Part shown: piece after piece, positions 34,165 to 42,603 of the stretch
Numbering within the stretch: the first letter of the stretch is position 1
Layout of the letters: each line of letters opens with the position of its first letter
Assembly (NCBI GenBank): GCA_035457725.1
Contig: DATIBC010000105.1
Location: forward strand, 74,780 to 138,779
Source of the DNA: DATFES01 sp035457725
Lineage (GTDB): Bacteria; Pseudomonadota; Alphaproteobacteria; CACIAM-22H2
Direction of reading: 5' to 3'
DNA: 64,000 nucleotides
Position numbers and translations under genes: made by a program
The notes under the pieces: generated by a model
Database searches by the model: none
What the model saw: only the letters and a program-made list of their open reading frames with translations
What the model was told of the DNA's origin: nothing

Positions 34165-35574
34165 ATGGCGAAGCCGCGGACGCTGTTCGACAAGATTTGG
34201 GACAGCCATCTTGTTCACACGCAAGACGACGGTACCTGTGTGCTCTACATCGATCGCCACCTGATTCACGAGGTGACCAGCCCGCAGGCTTTCGAGGGCC
34301 TGCGCGCGGCTGGCCGAAAGGTCCGACGGCCAGACGCGACGATCGCCGTCGCCGACCACAACGTGCCGACGACAGATCGCAGCCACGGCATCACCGACAC
34401 CGAAAGCCGAATCCAGGTCGAAACGCTGGAAGCCAACTGTCGCGACTTCGCCATCACGTATTACGGGATGTCCGACATCCGTCAGGGCATCGTCCACATC
34501 ATCGGTCCGGAGCAAGGCCTGACCCAACCGGGCATGACCATCGTCTGCGGCGACAGCCACACCGCGACGCACGGCGCGTTCGGCGCGCTGGCCTTCGGCA
34601 TCGGCACCTCCGAGGTCGAGCATGTGCTGGCGACGCAAACGCTGATTCAGAAGCCGGCCAAGAACATGAATGTTGCTCTCGCCGGCGATTTGCCGCCGGG
34701 GGTCACCGCCAAGGACCTGATCCTCGCCATCATCGGCACGATCGGCACCGCTGGCGGCACCGGACATGTCGTCGAGTACAGTGGGCCCGCCATCGCCAAG
34801 CTGTCGATGGAGGCACGCATGACGATTTGCAACATGTCGATCGAGGCCGGCGCCCGCGCCGGCCTCATCGCGCCGGACGAGACCACCTTCGAGTACCTGA
34901 AAGGCCGGCCTTATGCCCCGAAGGGGGCGCAATGGGAAGCGGCCGTCACCTATTGGCGCACGTTGCCCACCGACGCTGGCGCCAAATTCGACCGCGAGGT
35001 GACGATCCGCGCCGACCAGATCGCGCCGCAAGTGACCTGGGGTACCTCGCCGCAAGACGTGCTGCCGATTACGGGCAGCGTCCCCGATCCGGCCGAAGTC
35101 GACGACGCCGCCAAACGTGCGGCGATGGAGCGTTCGCTCAGCTACATGGGACTGACGCCTGGCACGCGACTGCAGGACGTCAAAGTCGATCGCGTATTCA
35201 TTGGTTCATGCACCAACGCGCGCATCGAGGACCTGCGCGCCGCGGCGGCGATCGCCCGAGGCCGCAGGGTCGCCGGCCATGTCAAGGCGATGGTCGTTCC
35301 CGGCTCGGGCCTGGTCAAGGAACAGGCCGAGCGCGAGGGCCTCGATCGGGTATTCCGCGATGCCGGATTCGAATGGCGCGAGCCCGGCTGCTCGATGTGC
35401 CTGGCGATGAACGCCGACCGGCTCGACCCGGGCGAGCGATGCGCCTCGACCTCGAACCGCAATTTCGAAGGGCGGCAGGGACGCGGCGGGCGGACGCACT
35501 TGATGAGTCCGGAGATGGCGGCGGCCGCGGCCGTCACCGGGCGCCTCGCTGACGTGCGCCAGTTCGCGCGCTGA
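34165..35574 (+). CDS. leuC: 3-isopropylmalate dehydratase large subunit
   Basis: Aconitase-family enzyme of leucine synthesis, isomerising 2- to 3-isopropylmalate together with LeuD. The 469-residue product has CGDSHTATHGAFGALAFGIG, IGSCTNARIEDLR with the first cluster cysteine, and GCSMCLAMNADRL with the other two that bind the [4Fe-4S]. A GAGGAGG ribosome site precedes the ATG. leuD follows after an inserted RDD-family gene. Confidence 0.97.
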   Translation: MAKPRTLFDKIWDSHLVHTQDDGTCVLYIDRHLIHEVTSPQAFEGLRAAGRKVRRPDATIAVADHNVPTTDRSHGITDTESRIQVETLEANCRDFAITYYGMSDIRQGIVHIIGPEQGLTQPGMTIVCGDSHTATHGAFGALAFGIGTSEVEHVLATQTLIQKPAKNMNVALAGDLPPGVTAKDLILAIIGTIGTAGGTGHVVEYSGPAIAKLSMEARMTICNMSIEAGARAGLIAPDETTFEYLKGRPYAPKGAQWEAAVTYWRTLPTDAGAKFDREVTIRADQIAPQVTWGTSPQDVLPITGSVPDPAEVDDAAKRAAMERSLSYMGLTPGTRLQDVKVDRVFIGSCTNARIEDLRAAAAIARGRRVAGHVKAMVVPGSGLVKEQAEREGLDRVFRDAGFEWREPGCSMCLAMNADRLDPGERCASTSNRNFEGRQGRGGRTHLMSPEMAAAAAVTGRLADVRQFAR

Positions 35575-35588
35575 GCGGCGGGAGCCGC

Positions 35589-36278
35589 GTGGCCGCGGGG
35601 AGAGACGCCGTTGCAGCGGGGCCGCGCCCGGATTACGCGCCGTTCTGGCGGCGCGTCGCCGCGCTCGCCATCGACGCGATTATCCTTTCGGCGGCCGTGG
35701 TCGGCATCGTTTATGCGGCGAACGCTGCCGCCGCCGGATTTGACGTGCGGTTATTCGATCCGTTCTGGGAAACGCCCGAGCCGGTTCGGCGGGTGGTCGA
35801 ATCCGCAGGCGAGCGTCGCGACGTCCAGGAAGGTGGTGTCGTCATCGAGAACCGTTACAGCCGCGAAACGCGCATCTACGCGGACGGCGGCGTGCGTATC
35901 TTCGCGGTCATCGATGGCACGACGCAGCGCGCCGACGGTCAGATCGACCGCGCGAGGGTAGAGATGCTGATCGGCCGCAACCGAAGCCTGATCGTCCGCC
36001 AGCGCCTGACGCAGGTATTGTGCGCGTTGCTGCCATTCGTCTATTTCCTACTGATGGAAAGCTCGGCACGCCAGGCTTCGTTTGGCAAGCGGGCGCTCGG
36101 CATCAAGGTGACCGACGCCGCCGGCCGCCGCCTCGGCCTCGGACGCGCCGCGTTCCGTCAGCTCATGAAGGCGACCAACCTGTTCTCGACCGGCATCACT
36201 TACCTCATCGCCGCCTTCACCGAGCGCCGCCAGGCGCTCCACGATATGTTCGCCGGCACGCTCGTGCTGCGCGCCTGA
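35589..36278 (+). CDS. RDD-family membrane protein
   Basis: A 229-residue RDD protein named for the Arg and Asp residues: YAPFWRRVAALAIDAIIL near the N-terminus has the first R and D in a membrane helix. It has a periplasmic or cytoplasmic insert (about 50-125), then helices at about 138-155 and 185-205, with SFGKRALGIKVTD. Function of RDD proteins is mostly unknown; some act as ion transporters. A GTG start is preceded by GGAG. It sits between leuC and leuD, which are normally adjacent, so it is probably cotranscribed by position only. Confidence 0.83.
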   Translation: MAAGRDAVAAGPRPDYAPFWRRVAALAIDAIILSAAVVGIVYAANAAAAGFDVRLFDPFWETPEPVRRVVESAGERRDVQEGGVVIENRYSRETRIYADGGVRIFAVIDGTTQRADGQIDRARVEMLIGRNRSLIVRQRLTQVLCALLPFVYFLLMESSARQASFGKRALGIKVTDAAGRRLGLGRAAFRQLMKATNLFSTGITYLIAAFTERRQALHDMFAGTLVLRA

Positions 36279-36312
36279 ACCGTCGCGCCGTCCAACCCGG
36301 GAGAGCCGCTCG

Positions 36313-36933
36313 ATGCAGAAATTCACCACACTCACCGGCATCGCCGCCCCGTTGCCAATGATCAACGTCGATACCGACAAGATCATACCCAAGCTTCACC
36401 TCAAGACGATCAAGCGCACCGGGCTCGGCAAGGCGCTGTTCGAGGAACTGCGCTACACGCCGGACGGCAAGGAACGGCCCGACTTCGTGCTGAACAAGCC
36501 GGCGTACCGCAACGCCAAGATCCTCGTCGCCGGCGAGAATTTCGGCTGCGGCTCGTCGCGCGAGCATGCGCCGTGGGCGCTGCTCGATTTCGGCATCACT
36601 TGCGTCATCGCCGAATCGTTCGCCGACATTTTCTACAACAACTGCTTCAAGAACGGCATCCTGCCGATCAAACTGTCGAAGGAGGACATCGAGAAGGTGA
36701 TGGACGATGCCGCGCGCGGCGCCAACGCGACGCTCACCATCGATCTCGACAAGCAGGAAATTCGCGGTCCCGATGGCGGCTGCATCAAGTTCGACGTCGA
36801 TCCGTTCCGCAAGCACTGTCTGCTGAGCGGCCTCGACGACATCGGCCTGACGCTGGAAAAGACGGCCGCCATCGACGCCTTCGAAGCCAAACAGCAGGCG
36901 AGTCAGCCTTGGCTGCACGCCAAGGTGGGATAA
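36313..36933 (+). CDS. leuD: 3-isopropylmalate dehydratase small subunit
   Basis: Small subunit of isopropylmalate isomerase, 206 residues. The aconitase swivel-domain signature GENFGCGSSREHAPWAL is at about 76-92, and MQKFTTLTGIAAPLPMINVDTD opens the protein. Its partner leuC is one gene upstream. Nothing distinctive occupies the 121 nt between it and leuB. Confidence 0.96.
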   Translation: MQKFTTLTGIAAPLPMINVDTDKIIPKLHLKTIKRTGLGKALFEELRYTPDGKERPDFVLNKPAYRNAKILVAGENFGCGSSREHAPWALLDFGITCVIAESFADIFYNNCFKNGILPIKLSKEDIEKVMDDAARGANATLTIDLDKQEIRGPDGGCIKFDVDPFRKHCLLSGLDDIGLTLEKTAAIDAFEAKQQASQPWLHAKVG

Positions 36934-37054
36934 GCTTTTCTTCTCCTTCAAGCGGTCCTAGCCTCGGGCATGGCGAGGGGCGGGAACGCGGCGTGTGTAA
37001 CTTCCTCCTGCTTCGACGAGCCCGGCAGCGCGAGGGATTCTTTTGGAACGAATG

Positions 37055-38167
37055 ATGGCCGCCAACAAGCGATTGCTCGTGCTGCCGGGAGATGGAATCG
37101 GCCCTGAGACGATGCGACAGGTCTTCCGCGTGGTTGACTGGTTCGATAAGCGCCGCGCCGTGCGCTTCGACATCAAGGAGGGGTTGATTGGCGGCGCCGC
37201 GCTCGACAAGCATGGCGTTCCGTTGACCGACGCGACGATGACCGAGGCAATGGCGGTCGACGCGGTTCTGTTCGGAGCCGTTGGCGGACCCAAATGGGAC
37301 AATCTCGAATTCGCCAAGAAGCCCGAGCGCGGCCTGTTGCGGCTGCGCAAGGAGATGGACCTGTTCGCCAACTTGCGGCCGGCGCTGGTGTTCGCCCCGC
37401 TCGCCGACGCCTCGTCCCTGAAGCGCGAACTGGTCGCCGGCCTCGACATATTGATCCTGCGCGAGCTGACCGGCGGCGTCTATTTCGGCGAGCCGCGCGG
37501 CGTCGAGACACGCCCCGACGGCAGTAAACGGGCGATCGACACCCAGGTCTACACGACACAGGAGATCGAACGCGTCTCGCGGATGGCATTCGAGCTGGCG
37601 CGCAAGCGTCGCAACAAGGTGACTTCGGTCGAGAAGGCGAACGTCATGCATACCGGGGTGTTGTGGCGCGAAACGGTGACGCGGCTGCACGCGGCCGAAT
37701 TCAGCGACGTCGAGCTCGCCCATATGTACGCCGACAACTGCGCCATGCAACTCGTCCGCCAGCCCAAGCAATTCGACGTCATCGTCACCGACAACCTGTT
37801 CGGCGACATCCTTTCCGACTGCGCCGCGATGTTGACCGGCTCGCTCGGCATGCTGCCTTCGGCCTCGCTGGGCGCGCCCGACGCCACGGGGCGCCGGCGC
37901 GCGCTCTATGAGCCGGTGCACGGCTCCGCCCCCGATATCGCCGGCAAGGACATGGCCAATCCGCTGGCCATGCTGTTGTCGTTTGCGATGATGTTGCGCT
38001 ACTCGTTCGACCTCGGCGACGACGCCGGTCTGGTCGAGACGGCGATCGAGCGGGTGCTCGATTCGGGATACCGCACCGCCGATATCATGCAACCGGGCAT
38101 GAAGCAGGTATCGACCACGGCGATGGGTGCGGCGCTGCTCGCCGAGCTCGACCGGCTGGCGGCGTAG
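37055..38167 (+). CDS. leuB: 3-isopropylmalate dehydrogenase
   Basis: NAD-dependent oxidative decarboxylation of 3-isopropylmalate in leucine synthesis. The 370-residue product has KRLLVLPGDGIGPETM at the start, GAVGGPKWDN, RELTGGVYFGEPRG and NLFGDILSDCAAMLTGSLGMLPSASLG near the active site, then EPVHGSAPDIAGKDMANP (landmarks). Three starts are possible: TTG 37043, ATG 37052 and ATG 37055; 37055 is chosen for spacing from GGAA. This completes the leuC, leuD, leuB set. Confidence 0.95.
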   Translation: MAANKRLLVLPGDGIGPETMRQVFRVVDWFDKRRAVRFDIKEGLIGGAALDKHGVPLTDATMTEAMAVDAVLFGAVGGPKWDNLEFAKKPERGLLRLRKEMDLFANLRPALVFAPLADASSLKRELVAGLDILILRELTGGVYFGEPRGVETRPDGSKRAIDTQVYTTQEIERVSRMAFELARKRRNKVTSVEKANVMHTGVLWRETVTRLHAAEFSDVELAHMYADNCAMQLVRQPKQFDVIVTDNLFGDILSDCAAMLTGSLGMLPSASLGAPDATGRRRALYEPVHGSAPDIAGKDMANPLAMLLSFAMMLRYSFDLGDDAGLVETAIERVLDSGYRTADIMQPGMKQVSTTAMGAALLAELDRLAA

Positions 38168-38305
38168 CCCCGCGGCTTGAAGTCGCCGATGGGGTGACGT
38201 CGGGCTCCCTGCGTCCTACATTCGTGAAATGGAGTGTTCGGCATCGCGGAGCCCGCGCGCCGTCGATGCGGATCGCCATATCGCATATCGACGAAGGAGG
38301 CCGTC

Positions 38306-38956
38306 ATGTCGTCCATCGCTCCCGACGTCCACCATAAACCGCGCGATCTCTCCGATCGGCTTGCCCTGATCATCGTCAAGGCGATGCGGATACCCGCCGA
38401 TTGGTTCTTTGCCAAGCGCTACGGCCACCGCGCGGTGGTGCTTGAGACGGTCGCCGCGGTTCCGGGGATGGTCGGTGGGGCGCTGCAGCACCTGCGCTGC
38501 CTGCGGCGCATGGAACATGACCATGGTTGGATCCGCACGCTGCTCGACGAGGCGGAGAACGAACGCATGCATCTGATGACATTCATGCACATCGCGCGAC
38601 CGTCGCTGGTCGAGCGTTTCGTCATCGTGGCCGCTCAGGGCATGTTCTACAACCTGTTCTTCCTCGTCTATCTCTTGGCGCCCAAGACGGCACACCGCGT
38701 CGTCGGTTATCTCGAGGAAGAAGCGGTCGTCAGCTACACGAACTATCTCGAACAAATCGGCGCCGGTCGCGCGGCGAATGTCGCGGCGCCGAAACTCGCC
38801 ATCGACTATTGGAAGCTGCCGGCCGACGCGCGGCTCAGCGACGTCGTCGTCGCGGTACGCGCTGACGAAGCCCACCATCGCGATGTCAATCACCGATTCG
38901 CCGACGCGCTCGCGAGCGGTCGGCGCGACCTCGGCGCAAGCGAGATCGCTCGTTAG
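38306..38956 (+). CDS. aox: Bacterial alternative oxidase (AOX)
   Basis: Ubiquinol oxidase of the AOX di-iron family, a non-proton-pumping, cyanide-resistant route from quinol to oxygen. All six metal ligands are visible in 216 residues: E47 (LETVA), E86 and H89 (NERMHL), E138 (LEEEA), and E188 with H191 (DEAHH). It is a little shorter than known bacterial AOX. GAAGGAGG is a strong ribosome site. Bacterial AOX is scattered, mostly in alphaproteobacteria. It follows leuB but has its own upstream region of 138 nt with no known operator visible. Confidence 0.93.
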   Translation: MSSIAPDVHHKPRDLSDRLALIIVKAMRIPADWFFAKRYGHRAVVLETVAAVPGMVGGALQHLRCLRRMEHDHGWIRTLLDEAENERMHLMTFMHIARPSLVERFVIVAAQGMFYNLFFLVYLLAPKTAHRVVGYLEEEAVVSYTNYLEQIGAGRAANVAAPKLAIDYWKLPADARLSDVVVAVRADEAHHRDVNHRFADALASGRRDLGASEIAR

Positions 38957-39046
38957 CCAAGCCGAGTCCGCAAACAGGCCGGCAGTCTTGCCTGGAGGAG
39001 GCGCGAAACGCCGTGCCGGCCTTCGAACCGGCGCTGGCGCATCGGA

Positions 39047-39640
39047 TCACGCCGCCTTGGTGTAGCTCCACACCCAGGCCGGCGGGACGTTGAGCACGGC
39101 GAGGCCACGCCGTTTGCCCTTTAGTCCCAACTTCTTTTCCGGCACCGGTGAAACCAGCGAGTAGGTGTACTGCAACACGCGGCCGTGCGGCGGCATGACG
39201 GCGAACCATGCGGCGAACATCTTGCGCTGAACTTCGATCGGCAACGTCACCATCGGTATGCCGGAAATGACGAAAGGAACCTTGCCGACCCATTTGGCTG
39301 GCAGCAGATCCGGCAACTTGGTGGCGTCGCCCTGAATAATGTGGACGTGGGGGAACTGTCGGCGCAGGAAGCCGCAAAGGTCGGGGTCGATTTCGACGAC
39401 GAACAACCGCTCGGCAGGAATGCCCGCCTTGAGCAGGGCCTTGGTCACCGAGCCGGTCCCGGCGCCGAGTTCGACCACCACCTCGTCGGCTTCAAGCGCG
39501 ACCTGTCGGGCGACGAGTTTGGCGAGCGCCGGCGAGGAGGGAAGAACTGCCCCGACCTTGAGGGGATGCGCGATCCAGCGCCGGAAAAACAGCAATTCTT
39601 CGCCTTCGGGCGAGCTACGAGCGGCCATACGGGGTTTCAT
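39047..39640 (-). CDS. PmtA-like phospholipid N-methyltransferase
   Basis: SAM-dependent methyltransferase, 197 residues, similar to PmtA, which methylates phosphatidylethanolamine toward phosphatidylcholine at the membrane. After LLFFRRWIAHPLKVGAVLPSS, the SAM motif is VVELGAGTGSVTKALL, then VVEIDPDL and IIQGDATKLP; the substrate-binding region includes VISGIPMVTLP. Other PmtA-like subtypes act on different substrates, so this is family level. The gene is convergent with the AOX gene, 90 nt from its stop. Confidence 0.82.
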   Translation of the reverse strand: MKPRMAARSSPEGEELLFFRRWIAHPLKVGAVLPSSPALAKLVARQVALEADEVVVELGAGTGSVTKALLKAGIPAERLFVVEIDPDLCGFLRRQFPHVHIIQGDATKLPDLLPAKWVGKVPFVISGIPMVTLPIEVQRKMFAAWFAVMPPHGRVLQYTYSLVSPVPEKKLGLKGKRRGLAVLNVPPAWVWSYTKAA

Positions 39641-39857
39641 GCTCTTGATTCCTATTCTTTTTTTCGAGCGAATCGCCGTCGGGCGATGTTGGCCAAGGAA
39701 TATACATACGTTCGCGCGGACGGAACAATGAATCATCGGCAGGGATGGCTTGCAAAGCCGATTTGGGCAGCGTAAGTCACCGCTGCGAGTACCGGGGCGC
39801 CTGTCCGGACGCGAGGTCATGCCAGTTTTCTGATAAACTACGAATCTGCAGGCCGAA

Positions 39858-39873
39858 GTCCCGCTGGCGGGAC
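39858..39873 (+). promoter_or_regulatory. Compact hairpin in the asd leader
   Basis: GTCCCG-CTGG-CGGGAC is a perfect 6-bp hairpin with a 4-nt loop, 21 nt upstream of the asd ATG and adjoining its AAGGAAAGGA ribosome site. It could modulate translation; no lysine riboswitch is recognisable. Confidence 0.3.
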
Positions 39874-39894
39874 AGGGCAAGCAAGGAAAGGACA

Positions 39895-40920
39895 ATGGGC
39901 TACAAAGTCGCGGTGATCGGCGCCACGGGTAACGTGGGCAGAGAGCTGTTGCAGACTCTGATCGACCGCTCGTTTCCGGTCGACGAGGTGGTTGCGCTTG
40001 CTTCCGAGCGTTCGGTGGGTAAAGAGGTCGCATTTGGCGACGACGACACGCTCAAGGTCCGTGACCTCGCCAAATTCGACTTCAAGGGCATCGACATCGC
40101 TCTGTCATCCCCGGGCGCCAAGGTCTCCGCGCTGCACACCCCGCGCGCTGCCAAGGCGGGCTGCGTGGTGATCGACAACACGTCCCATTTCCGTATGGAT
40201 CCCGACGTGCCGCTGATCGTGCCCGAGGTCAACCCCGAGGCGATCGCAAAATTCGCCAAGCGCAACATCATCGCCAACCCCAATTGCTCGACGATCCAGA
40301 TGGTGGTGGCGTTGAAGCCGCTGCACGATCTGGCGCGCATTAGGCGTGTCGTCGTCTCGACGTACCAATCGGTCTCGGGCGCCGGCCGCGAGGCGATGGA
40401 CGAGCTGTTCGAGCAGACGCGCGCCATCTACATGAACGCGCCGGTCGAGCGGAAGAAGTTCTCGAAGCAGATCGCCTTCAACGTCATTCCGCACATCGAC
40501 ATGTTCATGGACGATGGCTTCACCAAGGAAGAATGGAAGATGCGGGTCGAGACCAAGAAGATCCTCGACCCCGACATCGACGTGGTGGCGCAATGCGTGC
40601 GCGTTCCAGTGTTCATCGGCCACGCCGAATCGGTGTTCGTCGAGTTCGAGACGCCGGTCAGCGAGACGCGGGCGCGCGCGGCGCTCCGCAGTGCGCCGGG
40701 TGTGGCGGTCGTCGACCATCGTGCCGACGAGGGATACGTGACGCCGGTCGAAGGTGCGGGCGAAGACAAGGTCTATGTCAGCCGGCTCCGCCAGGACCCG
40801 ACCGTCGCCAATGGTCTGGTCTTCTGGTGCGTCGCCGACAATCTGCGCAAAGGCGCGGCGCTGAACGCGGTGCAGATCGCCGAAGAGCTGGTCAAAGCGC
40901 ACATGCGCAAGGCCGCGTGA
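39895..40920 (+). CDS. asd: Aspartate-semialdehyde dehydrogenase
   Basis: Converts aspartyl phosphate to aspartate semialdehyde for lysine, threonine, methionine and DAP. The 341-residue product has an NADP-binding GATGNVGRELL start, the catalytic cysteine in NPNCSTIQMVVAL, and the STYQSVSGAGREAMDEL segment. Clear AAGGAAAGGA ribosome site. Located 3' of the leucine genes, a frequent order in Rhodospirillales. Nearby PmtA-like gene is divergent. Confidence 0.96.
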   Translation: MGYKVAVIGATGNVGRELLQTLIDRSFPVDEVVALASERSVGKEVAFGDDDTLKVRDLAKFDFKGIDIALSSPGAKVSALHTPRAAKAGCVVIDNTSHFRMDPDVPLIVPEVNPEAIAKFAKRNIIANPNCSTIQMVVALKPLHDLARIRRVVVSTYQSVSGAGREAMDELFEQTRAIYMNAPVERKKFSKQIAFNVIPHIDMFMDDGFTKEEWKMRVETKKILDPDIDVVAQCVRVPVFIGHAESVFVEFETPVSETRARAALRSAPGVAVVDHRADEGYVTPVEGAGEDKVYVSRLRQDPTVANGLVFWCVADNLRKGAALNAVQIAEELVKAHMRKAA

Positions 40921-40967
40921 CTGGACATTTCGGTGCGAAGCCTCGGTATCGGCGAAGGGGGTCGGTC

Positions 40968-41810
40968 GTGGATTTGACGCCAGGGGCTAGTCGGCGGCGG
41001 CGCGCGTCGGCGCGCCGCCCGCGGTTCGCGCAGCTATTGGGCGGGTTCGGCGCCGCGTTTCTGCTTTGGGGCTCGCCGCCCGCCACAGCGGATGACGCCG
41101 GGAGCGCGCCATTCGCCGCCGAGGCTTGGCGCTGCGAGGTTCCGGCGCATCTTCTGGAGAGCCCTTTCGCCCTGTCGCGCGTCGCCCACCGCGTATCGCT
41201 CGCCGAGCCGCTCAAGGTCGTGACAATCGGCTCGTCATCGACCTCGGGCGCCGGGGCCAGTTCGCCGTCGGCGACCTATCCCGCCCGCCTTCGAGCTGAA
41301 CTTGCCCGGCTGTTTCCGGGTTCGCCGATCACCGTCGTCAACAAGGGGGTTGGCGGCGAAACCGCCCGCCAGATGCTCGCCCGCTTCCAGCGCGACGTCG
41401 TCGAGCAGAATCCCGACCTGGCGATCTGGCAGACCGGCACCAACAGCGCGCTTAAGCGCGGCTCGTACCAAGAGCTTGTCGATAGCCTTGCCGCCGGAAT
41501 CGCCATCGCCCGCCGGGCCAATATCGACATCTTGCTGATGGGTCCCCAGAAAGCGCCGGCGTTCGACGCGGTTCCGAGCCATGGCACGCTGGTCGGCGGG
41601 TTGGCGGCGATCGCCGAAACGAACGGCGTCCCGTTCTTCAATCGCTACGAGGTTATGCGGCACTGGCACGCGTCCGGCCAGATCGCGCTGGGCGCGGCGA
41701 TCAATCGCGACGGGCTGCATATGACCGACCAGGGGTATTACTGCATCGGCCGCTTGCTTGGGCGGATGATTGCCAATCTCGCGGGAGAAAAACTCGCGGT
41801 CCGCCGCTGA
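40968..41810 (+). CDS. Secreted SGNH/GDSL hydrolase with complete active site
   Basis: A 280-residue esterase-like protein with an N-terminal membrane/signal segment (about 20-42). Conserved SGNH blocks are all there: GSSST (Ser about 90), GVGGETA (Gly about 130), GTNSA (Asn about 159) and RDGLHMTDQGY (Asp about 248 and His about 251). Such enzymes remove or transfer acyl groups on envelope polysaccharides or lipids. A paralogue with degenerate blocks faces it. The GTG start has a GGGGGTC ribosome site. Confidence 0.87.
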   Translation: MDLTPGASRRRRASARRPRFAQLLGGFGAAFLLWGSPPATADDAGSAPFAAEAWRCEVPAHLLESPFALSRVAHRVSLAEPLKVVTIGSSSTSGAGASSPSATYPARLRAELARLFPGSPITVVNKGVGGETARQMLARFQRDVVEQNPDLAIWQTGTNSALKRGSYQELVDSLAAGIAIARRANIDILLMGPQKAPAFDAVPSHGTLVGGLAAIAETNGVPFFNRYEVMRHWHASGQIALGAAINRDGLHMTDQGYYCIGRLLGRMIANLAGEKLAVRR

Positions 41811-41826
41811 AGGCGCGCCGATCGTC

Positions 41827-42603
41827 TCAGCGGTTGAGCGAAGCCGCGATCACGTCGGCGAGAAACGAGGCGATGCAGGCATAGACTCGGTCGGCCAGCG
41901 CGATCGATTCCGCGCCCTGCTTGTCGGAGAAATCGACGTGCTCGTCTTCGACCCACTCGCGCATCACCGCATGGCGGGCGAAGACATAGACATTGCGAAT
42001 CAGCCCGGCCTGGCTCATCGCCTCAACGTAAGGATCAAAATTGATCACCCGCGCGGTCGGGCGGGCGTATTGCATATCCATCAAAATCACGTCGACGCCG
42101 CGCTGCGTCAGGCGGTCGATACCCTCGAGCAGGCCGTCCGACAGCAGGTCCGGGTCGACCGCTCGCACCGCCTCGCTCGTGCCCGCCTCCCAGATCACAA
42201 GGTCGGGCCGTTCGGCCTCGACATCCGCCGTCATGCGATCGATCATTTGCCGGACCGATTGGCGCGGCAGGGCCTTGTTCAAGATCGATACCTCGATCTC
42301 GGGCAGGCGCCGCGCCAACTCGCTTTGCAGCCGCGCCGGCCACGCCGCGGCGGCGCCGCTGCCTCCGGTTCCGACGGTGCTCGACGAGCCGAGCGCGACG
42401 ACGCGCAGCCGACGCGCCTGTTTGACCCGCTTGGCGGCGTGCGGCAGATAGGCTTGGTCATCCTCGAGCCAGACCGGCTTGTGGCAGGATTCGTCGAGAT
42501 TCTTGTCGGCGCGAGCGACGTTGCCCGGCGCGGCGAACGTTAGTGCGGCGAGCGCGAGGGCGATGGCCGCCAATCCCGTCGACATGCTTCTAGATGGCAT
42601 CAT
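41827..42603 (-). CDS. Degenerate SGNH-hydrolase paralogue, probable pseudoenzyme
   Basis: A 258-residue secreted SGNH-fold protein, clearly related to its convergent neighbour (shared GSSST at 72-76, VRQM, PDLVIWE, ACIA near the end). The other catalytic blocks have changed: the Gly block is NKALPRQ instead of NKGVGGE, GTSEA replaces GTNSA (Asn to Ser), and the DGLH block aligns with ESIA (Asp to Glu, His to Ala). Only the Ser remains. It overlaps the OpgC-like stop by 4 bp (ATGA), so it is translated with it. It may bind acylated glycan or act as a partner subunit; that is inference. Confidence 0.82.
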   Translation of the reverse strand: MMPSRSMSTGLAAIALALAALTFAAPGNVARADKNLDESCHKPVWLEDDQAYLPHAAKRVKQARRLRVVALGSSSTVGTGGSGAAAAWPARLQSELARRLPEIEVSILNKALPRQSVRQMIDRMTADVEAERPDLVIWEAGTSEAVRAVDPDLLSDGLLEGIDRLTQRGVDVILMDMQYARPTARVINFDPYVEAMSQAGLIRNVYVFARHAVMREWVEDEHVDFSDKQGAESIALADRVYACIASFLADVIAASLNR

